Shown here one piece after another: positions 42,868 to 51,742 of a stretch of DNA of 64,000 nt. The stretch is from JAHIKV01 sp963733145. GTDB taxonomy: Bacteria; Planctomycetota; Planctomycetia; Pirellulales; Thermoguttaceae. Location of the stretch: positions 1-64,000 of the forward strand of contig CAVTCJ010000016.1 of assembly GCA_963733145.1 (NCBI GenBank), read 5' to 3'. The position numbers and the translations under genes are program-made. The notes beneath the pieces are model-generated. The model worked only from the letters and a program-made list of their open reading frames with translations, was not told the DNA's origin and made no database searches. How positions within the stretch are numbered: the first letter of the stretch is position 1; every line of letters starts with the position of its first letter.

Positions 42868-43251
42868 TCAGGAGCCGTAGATTGCCATTGCCAGCCGTGC
42901 GCCCCCCCAGGCCCCCAGCAGTCCCAGGCCGTTGCTCAACAACAAGTTGAGCGCCGCCAGGCCGAATTGACCGTCGTTGGCCAGCGAGATTGTCTCGAAC
43001 CCGAACGTCGAAAAGGTGGTGAAACCGCCGAGCAACCCGAGCAGGATGGCCAGGCGATACTCGTCGCGGATCAGCACGGGGCCGGTGAACAACGACGCCA
43101 GAAACCCGATGGCCACGCAGCCGGCGACGTTGACGGCCAGCGTGCCGGCGGGGAAATCGCTGTCGGTCAAGCGTTGCGCCCAACCGGCAACCCCGTAGCG
43201 GAGCAGGCAGCCCAACCCGCCCGCGATGAAAATGAGCGAAAGTCGAAACAT
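42868..43251 (-). CDS. crcB: fluoride efflux protein CrcB/Fluc
   Basis: A 127-aa four-helix fluoride channel. Hallmarks: IAGGLGCLLRYGVAGWAQRL (the GGxxGAxxRY motif), GTLAVNVAGCVAIGFLASLF (the conserved Asn of the pore), and LGLLGGFTTFSTFGFETISL (the GFTTFSTF phenylalanine track). Fluc proteins function as antiparallel dimers in the inner membrane. It is preceded by a fluoride riboswitch and followed by DUF190, so a fluoride-induced operon. Confidence 0.95.
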   Translation of the reverse strand: MFRLSLIFIAGGLGCLLRYGVAGWAQRLTDSDFPAGTLAVNVAGCVAIGFLASLFTGPVLIRDEYRLAILLGLLGGFTTFSTFGFETISLANDGQFGLAALNLLLSNGLGLLGAWGGARLAMAIYGS

Positions 43252-43327
43252 GGCGCCGCCGTCCTCTACCAGCCCGCGGTCCTATCGTTTCCGGTCGGCC
43301 TCGGCTGGATCGCGGGCCCACCAGGGT

Positions 43328-43384
43328 ACCGATAGGGGTCATCAGGCCACCGGGCCGGTTGAAGGCGGACTCCATCACCTGTCC
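43328..43384 (-). promoter_or_regulatory. fluoride riboswitch (crcB motif) aptamer
   Basis: On the minus strand, GGTGATGGAGTCCGCC (P1 GGTG pairs with CGCC) is followed by TTCAACCGGCCCGGTGG and CTGATGACCCCTATC. This is the crcB-motif order: GGNGATGG loop, an AACC stem, then the CTGATGANNCCTA strand that forms the pseudoknot. GGAGTC in the loop can pair with GACCCC with one mismatch. It lies about 77 bases upstream of the crcB start. Confidence 0.85.
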
Positions 43385-43490
43385 AAATTATTATCGGCAT
43401 TTGGCCGCCGGATTCAAGCCGGTTTTTTGCCGACGGTCGCTCCCCTTTTCGAGATGCAGCCGGATGGCAAGCGCGATTTTCGCAGGTCGT

Positions 43491-44498
43491 TCAGCGCCCG
43501 GTCACTCGCTCCAGCGATTCGGGATACCTGGCGCCGTGTATTGTGATCTGCGAAGCGGCCTCGTCGATCTCGCGGAGATCGTCCGGCGTAAGTTCGACCG
43601 CGACGGCCCCCATGTTCTCTTCCAGACGATGCAACTTCGTGGTGCCGGGAATGGGAACGATCCACGGCTTCTGGGCCAGCAGCCAGGCCAGCGCGATCTG
43701 GGCGGGCGTCGCCTCTTTTCGCTTTGCCACGCTGCCGAGCAGATCGACCAGGGCCTGATTCGCCTTCAATGCCTCCGGCGTGAAACGGGGCAGATTGCCG
43801 CGGAAGTCGCCGTCGTCGAACTTCGTGTTTTCGTCGATCTTGCCGGTGAGAAAGCCCCGGCCCAGCGGACTGTACGGCACCAGCCCGATGCCCAGTTCCT
43901 CCAGCGCCGGGATGACTTCCTTCTCGGGCGTTCGCATCCACAGCGAGTATTCGTTCTGCAGCGCGGCCACCGGCTGGACGGCGTGGGCGCGGCGGATGGT
44001 TTGCACACCGGCTTCGGACAGGCCGAAGTATCTGGCTTTGCCCTGCCCGATCAGTTCCTTGACCGTTCCCGCCACGTCCTCGATCGGCACGTCCGGGTCA
44101 ACGCGGTGCTGATAGAGCAGGTCGATCGTTTCGATCTTGAGCCGCTTGAGCGAGCCCTCGACGGCCTGCTTGATGTGCTCCGGCCGGCTATTCAGTGCCG
44201 GCTTGCCCTTCGTACCGCGGGGATCGAGGCCGGGGCTGACATCGAACCCGAACTTGGTGGCGATCAGTACTCGCCCGCGGACCGGGGCCAGCGCCTCGCC
44301 GACCAGTTCTTCGTTCCAGAAGGGGCCATAGACCTCGGCCGTGTCGAACAGCGTGACGCCGCGTTCCACGGCGGTCCGGATAACGGCGATCATCTCCGAT
44401 GTGTCTTTTGGCGGGCCGTAGGCGAAACTCATTCCCATGCAGCCCAGCCCGAGCGCCGACACCTCCAAGCCGCTTCTTCCGAGTTCGCGTTTTTGCAT
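43491..44498 (-). CDS. aldo/keto reductase
   Basis: A 335-aa NADPH-dependent oxidoreductase with a TIM barrel. The catalytic tetrad can be placed: Asp in TLFDTAEVYGPF with Tyr, Lys in VLIATKFGFD and His in IDLLYQHRVDPDVPIE. The phosphate site is IPIPGTTKLHRLEENMGAV, and GRSGLEVSALGLGCMGMS begins the protein. It belongs to the AKR13/YakC-like group acting on small aldehydes. AAGGAG stands upstream of ATG 44498. No pathway partner is adjacent. Confidence 0.93.
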   Translation of the reverse strand: MQKRELGRSGLEVSALGLGCMGMSFAYGPPKDTSEMIAVIRTAVERGVTLFDTAEVYGPFWNEELVGEALAPVRGRVLIATKFGFDVSPGLDPRGTKGKPALNSRPEHIKQAVEGSLKRLKIETIDLLYQHRVDPDVPIEDVAGTVKELIGQGKARYFGLSEAGVQTIRRAHAVQPVAALQNEYSLWMRTPEKEVIPALEELGIGLVPYSPLGRGFLTGKIDENTKFDDGDFRGNLPRFTPEALKANQALVDLLGSVAKRKEATPAQIALAWLLAQKPWIVPIPGTTKLHRLEENMGAVAVELTPDDLREIDEAASQITIHGARYPESLERVTGR

Positions 44499-44545
44499 TG
44501 TGTTCTCCTTGGGGATTCTAGGGCTACGCAATCGTTCACATGGCA

Positions 44546-44626
44546 ACCGTCATTCTGAGCGCAGCGAAGAATCTTGGCGGGGCCGCGATTCCGTAAGAGA
44601 TTCTTAGCTACACTCAGAATGACGGT
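44546..44626. repeat. GTCATTCTGAGCG hairpin repeat
   Basis: ACCGTCATTCTGAGCGCAGC ... AAGAATCTT faces AGATTCTTAGCTACACTCAG ... AATGACGGT. This hairpin type is widely dispersed in several bacterial phyla. It lies upstream of the aldo/keto reductase gene. Confidence 0.85.
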
Positions 44627-45020
44627 GTTTCCCGTCCCGTGAACGGTTGAGGGGGATACTGTTAAGGTTGCTTTCCGACCTGCCGAATGTCTCTCAAAAG
44701 GGATATCCTTGGACCGCCCATCAAATCAAAGTGAATTATTACCGGCAGGTCAATCGAAAGCAAAACGCCCGACAGCCGAACTCTCGGCAGCGGGCGATAA
44801 TTAGTCGGCTGCGAATCTCCCCTATTTCATCTAAGGCTGAGGCGTGAAAGAAGACGGGACATCGTACGTTCGCATATAGCCCATCCTTGGTTCACTCGCC
44901 TTCTGGGAGGGGGGGCCGGCGGTGAGGGCATCGTGCCGTGGTCCTCCTATTTTGTCTCTATCAAAACGGAAATTATTGAGTCGCCGAAATAATTGGCGTG
45001 AGTCCTTTCCGGGATGGCAA
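44627..45020. other. intergenic region without supported gene
   Basis: A 66-codon frame (44647-44847) is rich in Arg and Asn and has no family resemblance. No RNA gene or further hairpin is visible. Confidence 0.4.
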
Positions 45021-45870
45021 TTACTGCCAAGCGAACCGGTAGTAGTCTGGCAGTGCAAGTTCCACACGGGATTTTTTCGCCGACTCCTCACAGAGCGCAC
45101 GTATCCGTTGCGGGGATAATCCCGTCGCGGGATTGGCGCTAATTTCCACTACCGCGGCGAGGTCAAGCCGTTCAAGAGCGGCGGGGATCCTCTTTTCGCG
45201 CACGGTGACAAATGGGGATAGCGGAGTCATTTCTCCGTTAGCGTTGCGGACTTTTAGCTTTCCGACTTCCGCCGCCGCCTTCGACCTATTGCCCGCGCTG
45301 CCCGGCGCGTCCATATAGGCCTTGATCCGGTCTAGAATGTCTTTGACCGACACACCCATCGCGCTCGCCTTGGCGTGGTCGACATCGAAGAACAGCGACG
45401 GGTGTAGGGCCAAATCTGGGGTCGCTTGCAGGTGGGCGAGCATCTTGCTTTCCCGCAGCCGTGCGATGAGTTTCTCCGCCCACTGCCTCACCTTGGCCTG
45501 TTCGGGACCGTAAACGAAAAAGTCTATCGCGGGGGGCGACGGCTTCTCCGCGGTGTCCGCAGACTGCTTCCGTACCGTCACGCCGGATTTCTTCACTTCG
45601 TCCGGCAGCACCGGCAGTGCGAGGTTCACCCGGTTCTCGACCAGCGACCGGGCCAGCTCAAGATCGGCACCCCTGCGGAGAATGACGTGCAGTTCGTATT
45701 TTCCGTCGTTGGTCGATCGCGACCGAATATGCACCATGTCTTCCACGCCATTGACCTGCTGCTCGATCGGCGCCGCAACGGCATCGACCACGACTTGCGC
45801 ACTCGCGCCGGGATAAGTCGCCTCGACGGTGATGGTCGGCAGGCCCGGCTTGCGGGGTTCTGATCGCCCC
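45021..45870 (-). pseudogene. RND efflux porter-domain fragment without membrane helices
   Basis: The frame encodes GLPTITVEATYPGASAQVVV and PIEQQVNGVEDMVHIRS, the PN1 porter subdomain of RND pumps (AcrB residues 35-130). It then passes directly to IDFFVYGPEQAKVRQWAEKL, FFDVDHAKASAMGVSVKDIL and NANGEMTPLSPFVTVREKRI, which resemble the C-terminal porter half, and stops at LPDYYRFAWQ. All transmembrane helices of a normal 1000-aa RND protein are missing. No start codon or signal is attached; upstream, in another frame, is a FecR-like gene. It may be the C-terminal domain of a composite protein or a deletion relic. Confidence 0.7.
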
Positions 45871-46946
45871 GGATTGGTTCGGCTGGACCGGCTTCGATGG
45901 CTTTGGCAGCACACGGCCCCCTGGGACCGTGCGCCACGTGGGATCTGTAATCCGCAGCGCGCCGCTGGCCTCATTTTTCTCCGTGCGGGCAGACTCGCCT
46001 TTGCTGAGCAAGACCTCCCCTTTCGACTCGCCGGCCAATTTCATCTTTGCCGTGCCGTTGAAGACGTGCGTGGAAATGTTGCCGTCCTCGAAAACCTCGA
46101 CGCCGAGTTCGCCCTTCTCGATGGTGACGACGGCCGTGGGAGTGTGGACGGTGAAGAGGGACTCGGGATTCGGGGTTCGGGGCTCGGGATTTGCCGCAGG
46201 CGGCTTCGCATCGGGCGTCCGCCTTCCCTTCCACCCGCACCGTCATCTTTCCTATCGCGAGATAGCCGCCGGCGGCGGATTCGACTTGATACGTGCATGG
46301 CCCCTGAAGGATCACTTTCGCACCAGAATCGTAGGTGATTTCCATCAGCCCCGCGGAAAATGAGTACTTGCGACCGAGCGGGACCGTCGACCCTACAGAG
46401 GCCATAAGCGGTGGCTCTACCCAGCGGAAATCCTTCATGCCGGTGATCCGGCCGACGCTCTTCCGCTCCGGCGCAGGCGCCGGTTTCGCCTGGGCCGCTC
46501 TTGCTGGTGTCCAGCTTGCCGGGCTTCGCCGGCTCCGCCTTCGCCGCGGTCTGAAAGACCAGCAGATACGGCACGGCCGGGCGTCCCTCGCGGTCCTTGA
46601 AGTTCTTGAAGCGGCCGCTGTTCAGCCAGAAGCCGTAGGTCTTGCCGGGCTCCAGCTTGACCCGCAGCACGCACGTCCGATGGTCCTTCTCGTAGGACGG
46701 CTTCCCCAGCACCTCCGGCATCGAGTCCTCCCACGCCGTCGACCAACTCCAGGAGCCGTCGGCCATCGCCTTGCTGAACGTGACACGGATCTCCGTCTCG
46801 CCCGGCTTCACGTCTTTGACGCCCGCCTCGGGCGCCGTTTTGACGACCACCGGCGGCATCGAGTCGACGTCCTGTCCCCGCGCGCCGCGGGCAAAGTGAC
46901 AACATGCAACGGCGATCAGCCCCGCCAACAACAGCTTTGTCTTCAT
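45871..46946 (-). pseudogene. secreted SbsA Ig-like plus FecR-like protein, frameshifted
   Basis: It starts at ATG 46946 with a signal peptide (KTKLLLAGLIAVACCHFARG) and a bacterial Ig-like (SbsA type) domain: PEAGVKDVKPGETEIRVTFS and LRVKLEPGKTYGFWLNSGRF. At about 46495 the frame changes to KSVGRITGMKDFRWVEPPLM and GLMEITYDSGAKVILQGPCT, a FecR-like region similar to the one at 24885-26777. At the repeat insertion near 46157 it changes again to TPTAVVTIEKGELGVEVFED and MKLAGESKGEVLLSKGES. The following RND piece is in yet another frame. Two or three indels thus separate recognisable parts of what may be one composite gene. Confidence 0.65.
46157..46210. repeat. GACTCGGGATTCGGGGTTCGG insertion in FecR-like gene
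   Basis: Repeated TTCGGGG units followed by TTTGCCGCAGGCGGCTTCG, lying just before the conserved HTPTAVVT segment, exactly where the other FecR gene has GGGTTCGGGATTCGG units. Confidence 0.8.
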
Positions 46947-47092
46947 GGCATTGCTCCTTCGATTCGGTGATTAGACGCCACCCAACTATTCAGGGACGAT
47001 GCCATTATACCCATTCAACGGACAATGCAACCCCACCACGTGAGCGTGGGCGCGGCAAGAAATCCTGGCGACGCATTGATTAATTGATTATT

Positions 47093-47167
47093 CGTTTAGC
47101 CCGGCCACTCGTGGCCGGTGACAGACGGAACATAATCCCCACCGGTCACAAGCGACCGGGCTAAACG
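47093..47167. repeat. GTTTAGCCCGGCCACTCGTGG hairpin
   Basis: Arms GTTTAGCCCGGCCACTCGTG and CACAAGCGACCGGGCTAAAC; a member of the GTTTAGC/GCTAAAC family with a different stem interior. The remaining 46947-47242 region holds nothing else that I can support. Confidence 0.8.
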
Positions 47168-47242
47168 GGGCGACTCAATACGTTGGGGAGGCCGTTGTAC
47201 TGCCCCCCCCAACACCGCACTTTTCCAGCGGGCCGCTTCGCC

Positions 47243-48289
47243 CTACCCCAGCCACTGCGGATTCGCCGCCGTGCCGTCGAAGCGCGTCGTGGTCTTGAAC
47301 AACTCATACCGCCCATCGCTGGCGGCGGCGGCAGTCCGGCGGAGCAGTTGAGCCGTCTGTTCCGCTGTCAGCGGTTTGAACGTGCGGATCGCATCCAACC
47401 CCTGATCGAGCAGTTCCATCGTGTCGATGCCCGTGATCACCGTCGAGGTGGAGAGACTCATGGCGAAGTGCAGGCATTCGACCGGCGAGACCACGTTGCT
47501 CTTGAGAATCACTCCGCCGCCCATCGATTTCATTCCCAGCACGCCGATCTGGTCCTTGACGAGCAAGGGGAGCACTTTGCGGCCGAAGCTGCGAAAATGG
47601 GCGTCCATGACGTTCAGCGGCATTTGCACCGCGTCGAAGCGGAACTTGTGGCGGGCGGCGATCTCCAGCATCCGCAAATGCACCAGCGGGTCTTTGTGGC
47701 CCGTAAAGCCGATGAACCGGATTTTGCCCGCCTTCCGCGCCGCCAGCGCCGCCTCCATCCCCCCGCCCTCCGCAAAGATCCGATCCGGGTCTTCCAGGCG
47801 GATGACCTCGTGAAATTGGAGCAGGTCCAAGTGATCGGTCTGAAGCCGCTTTAAGCAATCCTCGATCTGCCGCGCCGCGGACGCCTTGCTGCGGCCGTCG
47901 ATCTTCGTCATCAGGAACACCTTCTGCCGGTAGCCGTCGCGGAGGGCCTTGCCCATGCGGACCTCGCTGCCGCCGTTGTGGTAATCCCAGCAGTTGTCCA
48001 TGAAGTTTACGCCGCGGTCGATGGCCGTGCGAATCAGGCGGATGCTGTCCTGCTCTTGGGCTTGATTGGCGATATGATATCCGCCCAGTCCCAACAGGGA
48101 CACTTTCTCGCCCGTCCGGCCCAAGGGGCGGTAAATCATCTCGCCCTGTGCCGCGTCACCCGCTTTCGGCGGCTCGGTTCCCGCGACCGGTTCGCCGGCC
48201 AAGGCAATTCCCAGCGAGTCGAAGACACACTCAGCGCCCATGGGCACCGCGGCGGCCAGCGCCGTTTTCAGAAAGTTGCGACGTTCCAT
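47243..48289 (-). CDS. Tat-exported aldo/keto reductase
   Basis: A 348-aa protein starting MERRNFLKTALAAAVPMG, a Tat signal, followed by an aldo/keto reductase domain: IYRPLGRTGEKVSLLGLGGY, VNFMDNCWDYHNGGSE (Asp and Tyr), VFLMTKIDG (Lys) and DHLDLLQFHEVI (His). VKDQIGVLGMKSMGGGVIL and STVITGIDTMELLDQGL follow, as in the AKR subfamily common in planctomycete exported proteins. Export with bound NADP is expected through Tat. Substrate unknown. Confidence 0.9.
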   Translation of the reverse strand: MERRNFLKTALAAAVPMGAECVFDSLGIALAGEPVAGTEPPKAGDAAQGEMIYRPLGRTGEKVSLLGLGGYHIANQAQEQDSIRLIRTAIDRGVNFMDNCWDYHNGGSEVRMGKALRDGYRQKVFLMTKIDGRSKASAARQIEDCLKRLQTDHLDLLQFHEVIRLEDPDRIFAEGGGMEAALAARKAGKIRFIGFTGHKDPLVHLRMLEIAARHKFRFDAVQMPLNVMDAHFRSFGRKVLPLLVKDQIGVLGMKSMGGGVILKSNVVSPVECLHFAMSLSTSTVITGIDTMELLDQGLDAIRTFKPLTAEQTAQLLRRTAAAASDGRYELFKTTTRFDGTAANPQWLG

Positions 48290-48404
48290 GCGTATCTCCT
48301 TTGTGACGGGCTTTGCCGGGGGATATTTGCTTAGAGTGAGCGGTTTCCGCTATCACTCCGCTAACGATCAACTGTAGACTGCCCGTTGCGTCAAGGCAAT
48401 ACGG

Positions 48405-48575
48405 CTAACGGCTTGCCCGCAGCCGATTCACATCGTCGGTAGTCGCCGTTTTGCCGCCGAATCCCCCGTCGCCACTCTTGACTTCCTCCAGGATAACGAC
48501 CGTTTTGTCACGCAGTTTTTCGCCCTCGACAGAGATCAATAAGACAAGTACGATATGTGATAAATACGATTGCAT
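48405..48575 (-). CDS. possible small protein or gene scrap
   Basis: A 56-codon frame: MQSYLSHIVLVLLIS, then GEKLRDKTVVILEEVKSGDG and FGGKTATTDDVNRLRASR. The composition is protein-like and acidic/basic balanced, unlike the random frames nearby, but no family is recognised and no ribosome binding site is obvious. It may be the remaining end of a lost gene. The rest of 48290-48613 shows nothing. Confidence 0.3.
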   Translation of the reverse strand: MQSYLSHIVLVLLISVEGEKLRDKTVVILEEVKSGDGGFGGKTATTDDVNRLRASR

Positions 48576-48613
48576 GGGCAATCCTCATTTTCTGATCTGG
48601 GTAAACGAAGAGT

Positions 48614-50098
48614 CTATTCCTCTGCTGGATGTTCGCGCAAGCGGTTGAGTTCGGCTTGGATGGCGGAACGGAGATATTCGAGCGACTCGCGGAGTTCGTC
48701 GAGGGACGACTGATCCAGCGTCCCGGTTGTCCGCAAGGGGGGCAAGGCGGCTAAGGCGTAAACCGCGCCGCGTTGGGCACGCTTGAGCTGAGCTATCGAG
48801 ATGCCGACGAACGGCTGATAGGCGGATTCATCGAAGGGTGCGGCATCATCGGGATCGGAATCCTCGTCCTCGAAAGGGACAGTCCCATTTTCGTCGGACG
48901 AAAATGGGGACAGTCCCCCAGACGAAAATGGGGACGGTCCTGACGTAAATCGGGACAGCCCGCCCAAAGCCTGCGCCAGGCCGCCGAGAACGTCGCCCGC
49001 GCCGGATACCAAGGCGTCGATGTGGCCGGCGGATTCGTCGGGGACGGTCCCCTTTTCCCCGGGGCCGAGCAATTCGTGGAGCCGCAGCAGCAGGTCTTGG
49101 GCCCGCTGCAGAAGCGGATGACGCGGGGGATGGTCTATGTCGTCCTCAGCGTCATCATCCCAATCATCCGCCGCATCCGCATCGCTGATCGCCTCGGGCA
49201 GGCTCGCTCGCCACGGCTCGTCGGCTTCGTCATCGTCGTCCCAATCCCGGAAAAAGGGTACAGGCCCCTTATGGGCCGAGCCCCCTTCGGGCATAAGGGG
49301 CCAGTCCCCTTTTTCGTCGTCAGGATCCTCGGGCAAACCGAGGGCCGTTTCCTCGTGCATGGCCGCGTCGAACGCCTCGTCGATCTCGTCACCGTCGGCC
49401 AGATGTTCATCGATCGCCCGATGCACGCGTTCCTGCCGGCGGCGGTTCTCCTTGTACGAGTCGTCCCAATGGGCTTCGCCGCGGCCGTGGTCGTCGGCGC
49501 CGACGGGCGGATGCTCGGCTGGCCGGGCCAACGTGCGATGCACCAGCCCGGCGATGCGCTCGACCCGGGCGGCGAGGATTTCGGGATCCTCGGCGGCCTC
49601 GCTGCTCAGGCCGTGGTTGCGCAGCCCCTCGGCCATTCCGTCGATCGCCGCTTGGACCAGGCGAAACTTGGCGGCCAGTGCGGCCAGGTCGCGGGTTTCC
49701 CAATAGCCGCCCTCGTCGCGAACCTCCAGATCGGAAATAAACTCCTTCCTCAGCGCCGCGAGCAACTCGATCAGGGCCGCGTGCCCTTCGACCGGACCGA
49801 ACTGGGTTTTCACCCAACACCACGAGGGCTCGGCCGGTTCGCCCCGCTCGGCCGTCTCGACCTCGTGCAGCCCGATGAGCCGGCCCTCGGGCGAAATCAG
49901 CAGGCCGGTCGGCTCCTGGCCGGGGAACAGGTTCGGCAGGACGCCGCGGGTGAGGCGGCCGGGCCGGTTCTTCTCGCCACTCCGCCAGACGCGGACCTGC
50001 CCGCCCAACTCGAGCGCCAGGTCCACGACGCGATCCTCGAAATCCTCGATGCGCTCGAGGTCGTCCAGCGATCCGCGATAGAAAACCGTAACGCCCAT
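48614..50098 (-). CDS. acidic hypothetical protein with inserted repeat segments
   Basis: A 494-aa soluble protein, very rich in Asp and Glu in its second half (DWDDDDEADEPWR, DWDDDAEDDIDHPPRHPLL). The N-terminal part looks folded (MGVTVFYRGSLDDLERIEDF, LALELGGQVRVWRSGEKN, PTGLLISPEGRLIGLHEVET, KTQFGPVEGHAALIELLAAL). The C-terminus is helical (DELRESLEYLRSAIQAELNR). Two stretches, LMPEGGSAHKGPVPFF and GPSPFSSGGLSPFSSDENG, are translations of palindromic repeats (49251-49314 and 48876-48962) inserted in frame. No family is recognised. The folded N-terminus suggests an immunity- or regulator-like adaptor, but I have no evidence for that. Confidence 0.75.
   Translation of the reverse strand: MGVTVFYRGSLDDLERIEDFEDRVVDLALELGGQVRVWRSGEKNRPGRLTRGVLPNLFPGQEPTGLLISPEGRLIGLHEVETAERGEPAEPSWCWVKTQFGPVEGHAALIELLAALRKEFISDLEVRDEGGYWETRDLAALAAKFRLVQAAIDGMAEGLRNHGLSSEAAEDPEILAARVERIAGLVHRTLARPAEHPPVGADDHGRGEAHWDDSYKENRRRQERVHRAIDEHLADGDEIDEAFDAAMHEETALGLPEDPDDEKGDWPLMPEGGSAHKGPVPFFRDWDDDDEADEPWRASLPEAISDADAADDWDDDAEDDIDHPPRHPLLQRAQDLLLRLHELLGPGEKGTVPDESAGHIDALVSGAGDVLGGLAQALGGLSRFTSGPSPFSSGGLSPFSSDENGTVPFEDEDSDPDDAAPFDESAYQPFVGISIAQLKRAQRGAVYALAALPPLRTTGTLDQSSLDELRESLEYLRSAIQAELNRLREHPAEE
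48876..48962. repeat. in-frame GGGACAGTCCC palindromes in acidic protein gene
   Basis: GGGACAGTCCCATTTTCGTC faces GACGAAAATGGGGACAGTCC, followed by two further half-units (GACGAAAATGGGGACGG and CGGGACAGCCCG). All are translated. Confidence 0.85.
49251..49314. repeat. in-frame AAAAAGGGTACAGGCCCC palindrome in acidic protein gene
   Basis: AAAAAGGGTACAGGCCCCTT ATGGGCC faces GCATAAGGGGCCAGTCCCCT TTTT; both arms are translated without frame loss. Confidence 0.85.
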
Positions 50099-50305
50099 GC
50101 CTCGGGTTCCTCTACTTTATGAGTCAATTCCTCTAGTTTTGGGCATAATCAATTGCCGCGACCTTGCCGTCGCGAAACGTCAACACAAAGTGATGCTGGC
50201 TCCCCGGCAACACCAATATTACACCTCCATCCACGAATATGATAGTATGGAGGGCGGTATGTGATGGTGAAATGCATGGTGGAATAGCAACCCAAGGAGA
50301 ACAAA

Positions 50306-51715
50306 ATGCGCATTGGATTTTGGTCGAAAATCGTCGGGGTGTTCGTCTTGTCGGCTGCCGTCCTCGGCGCGGGCGTGGTCGTCTTCGGCGAGAATGTTGC
50401 CGTTCCGCCGAGAACGCCCGATCAGCGGGCCGTCGCCGCATGGCTGGACCGTGTGGTGAAATACGCGGCCAGCCTCCCTGAGGCGCAACTCGTCGAGGTC
50501 CTTCCGGCGCTTTCCGAGTCGCTGACTGCCGCCGACCGCGTGGAACCCGTCGAACGTCTCGTGGCGCGAGTCAAGGACCCAGAGAAACGGGCCCAGCAGG
50601 AATATCTGCTATGTTGTTGCCTCGGCCAGGCGGGGAAATACGACGCCGCGATTCGCAAGGCGCAATCGATGCCCAATGAACCGCGGAAGTCTTCATCGGG
50701 AGAAGAGATCCACAGTTGGCGGGTGGCGACTCTTTATGCGGTGGCCCGCCTCCAATTCTCGGCCTATGACTTCAAGGAAGGCGAAAAAACCATCGGCTTG
50801 ATCGGTGATCCCCATACTGTCTCACACGCCTATCTGCATTGTGCGGAATATCAGGCCAAGGCCGGTCTGTACGCGGATGCAGAGAAAAGTTTGGCAAAAG
50901 TTGTCGCCAATACCGACGACGAAAGACAACAGACGGCACAGCCCCGTCAAATGATCGCCCGCTATAAGGCCGTGGGGTTAAAGGACCCGCCGCGCATCAA
51001 GCCCGGACACTATTTCGAGGCCGTTCGTTACTTGAGCACGGTCTTCTGCGATCCGGGCTATTCGTTCAAAGATGCGGCTCAAGCGGAAATCGCCGAGAAA
51101 GCCGTCGACAAGCTGAAAGGGGCGAACGACAAAGCCACCGCCTGGAGAAACATCGCCTGGTCATACTACCGCATGCGACATGCCGACAAGCAAAATATCG
51201 ACCGCTGCCGCCGGGCCATCAAAAAATCGCTGGAGTATGCCACGAAAATCCCCGACGGACAGGGCACGTCATACATGAAGGCCGTGGCCTTCGCCTCCGC
51301 CGCCGATCTCTATGTCGAACTGGGCGATAAGGAACTCGCCAAACAGGCCGTCGATAAAGCGCGTGCAGTCAACCTCGATGCGGACATGCTCGGCGGGCTC
51401 AGCGGATTCACCACAACGCCGTTGCTCGTCTCCGTTCTCGTTCGCGTCGGCGACGTCGACGGCGGAAAAGCCATCGCCGAGAAAATTCAGAATGCGGCCG
51501 AAAAGAAATCGAAGACGGAATCGACGGCGTTTTATGAAGCAGACGTCGCGTGGTTGGCCTGGGCGACCTCATGCGCACTCGAAGGCAAGATTGCGAACGT
51601 CGAGAGGCAACTCGAAAAAACAGGCAACGTCCGGACGAAAGCCGTACTCTCGGCCGGCGTGGCCTCGGGATTGCTCGAATTGCAGCATCGGCGTACGAAG
51701 GCCGAAAAGCGGTAG
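50306..51715 (+). CDS. secreted helical repeat (TPR-like) protein
   Basis: A 469-aa protein with signal peptide KIVGVFVLSAAVLGAGVVVF. The mature part is a chain of helical pairs with TPR-like spacing: EYLLCCCLGQAGKYDAAIRK, HAYLHCAEYQAKAGLYADAE, AAWRNIAWSYYRMRHAD-like TAWRNIAWSYYRMRHADKQN, and AAADLYVELGDKELAKQAVD. Such repeats bind other proteins. The upstream minus-strand frame ending at 50133 (HHFVLTFRDGKVAAIDYAQN) looks like the tail of a lost gene. ATG 50306 follows AAGGAG. Confidence 0.75.
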   Translation: MRIGFWSKIVGVFVLSAAVLGAGVVVFGENVAVPPRTPDQRAVAAWLDRVVKYAASLPEAQLVEVLPALSESLTAADRVEPVERLVARVKDPEKRAQQEYLLCCCLGQAGKYDAAIRKAQSMPNEPRKSSSGEEIHSWRVATLYAVARLQFSAYDFKEGEKTIGLIGDPHTVSHAYLHCAEYQAKAGLYADAEKSLAKVVANTDDERQQTAQPRQMIARYKAVGLKDPPRIKPGHYFEAVRYLSTVFCDPGYSFKDAAQAEIAEKAVDKLKGANDKATAWRNIAWSYYRMRHADKQNIDRCRRAIKKSLEYATKIPDGQGTSYMKAVAFASAADLYVELGDKELAKQAVDKARAVNLDADMLGGLSGFTTTPLLVSVLVRVGDVDGGKAIAEKIQNAAEKKSKTESTAFYEADVAWLAWATSCALEGKIANVERQLEKTGNVRTKAVLSAGVASGLLELQHRRTKAEKR

Positions 51716-51742
51716 ATCCGTGCGGAAATTGGGGAGGAAATT

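Noticed and set aside
50133..50240. Minus-strand coding end (HHFVLTFRDGKVAAIDYAQN) upstream of the TPR-like gene
   Set aside because: Protein-like, but only about 35 codons remain with no start; noted in the neighbour's entry and not called as a gene.
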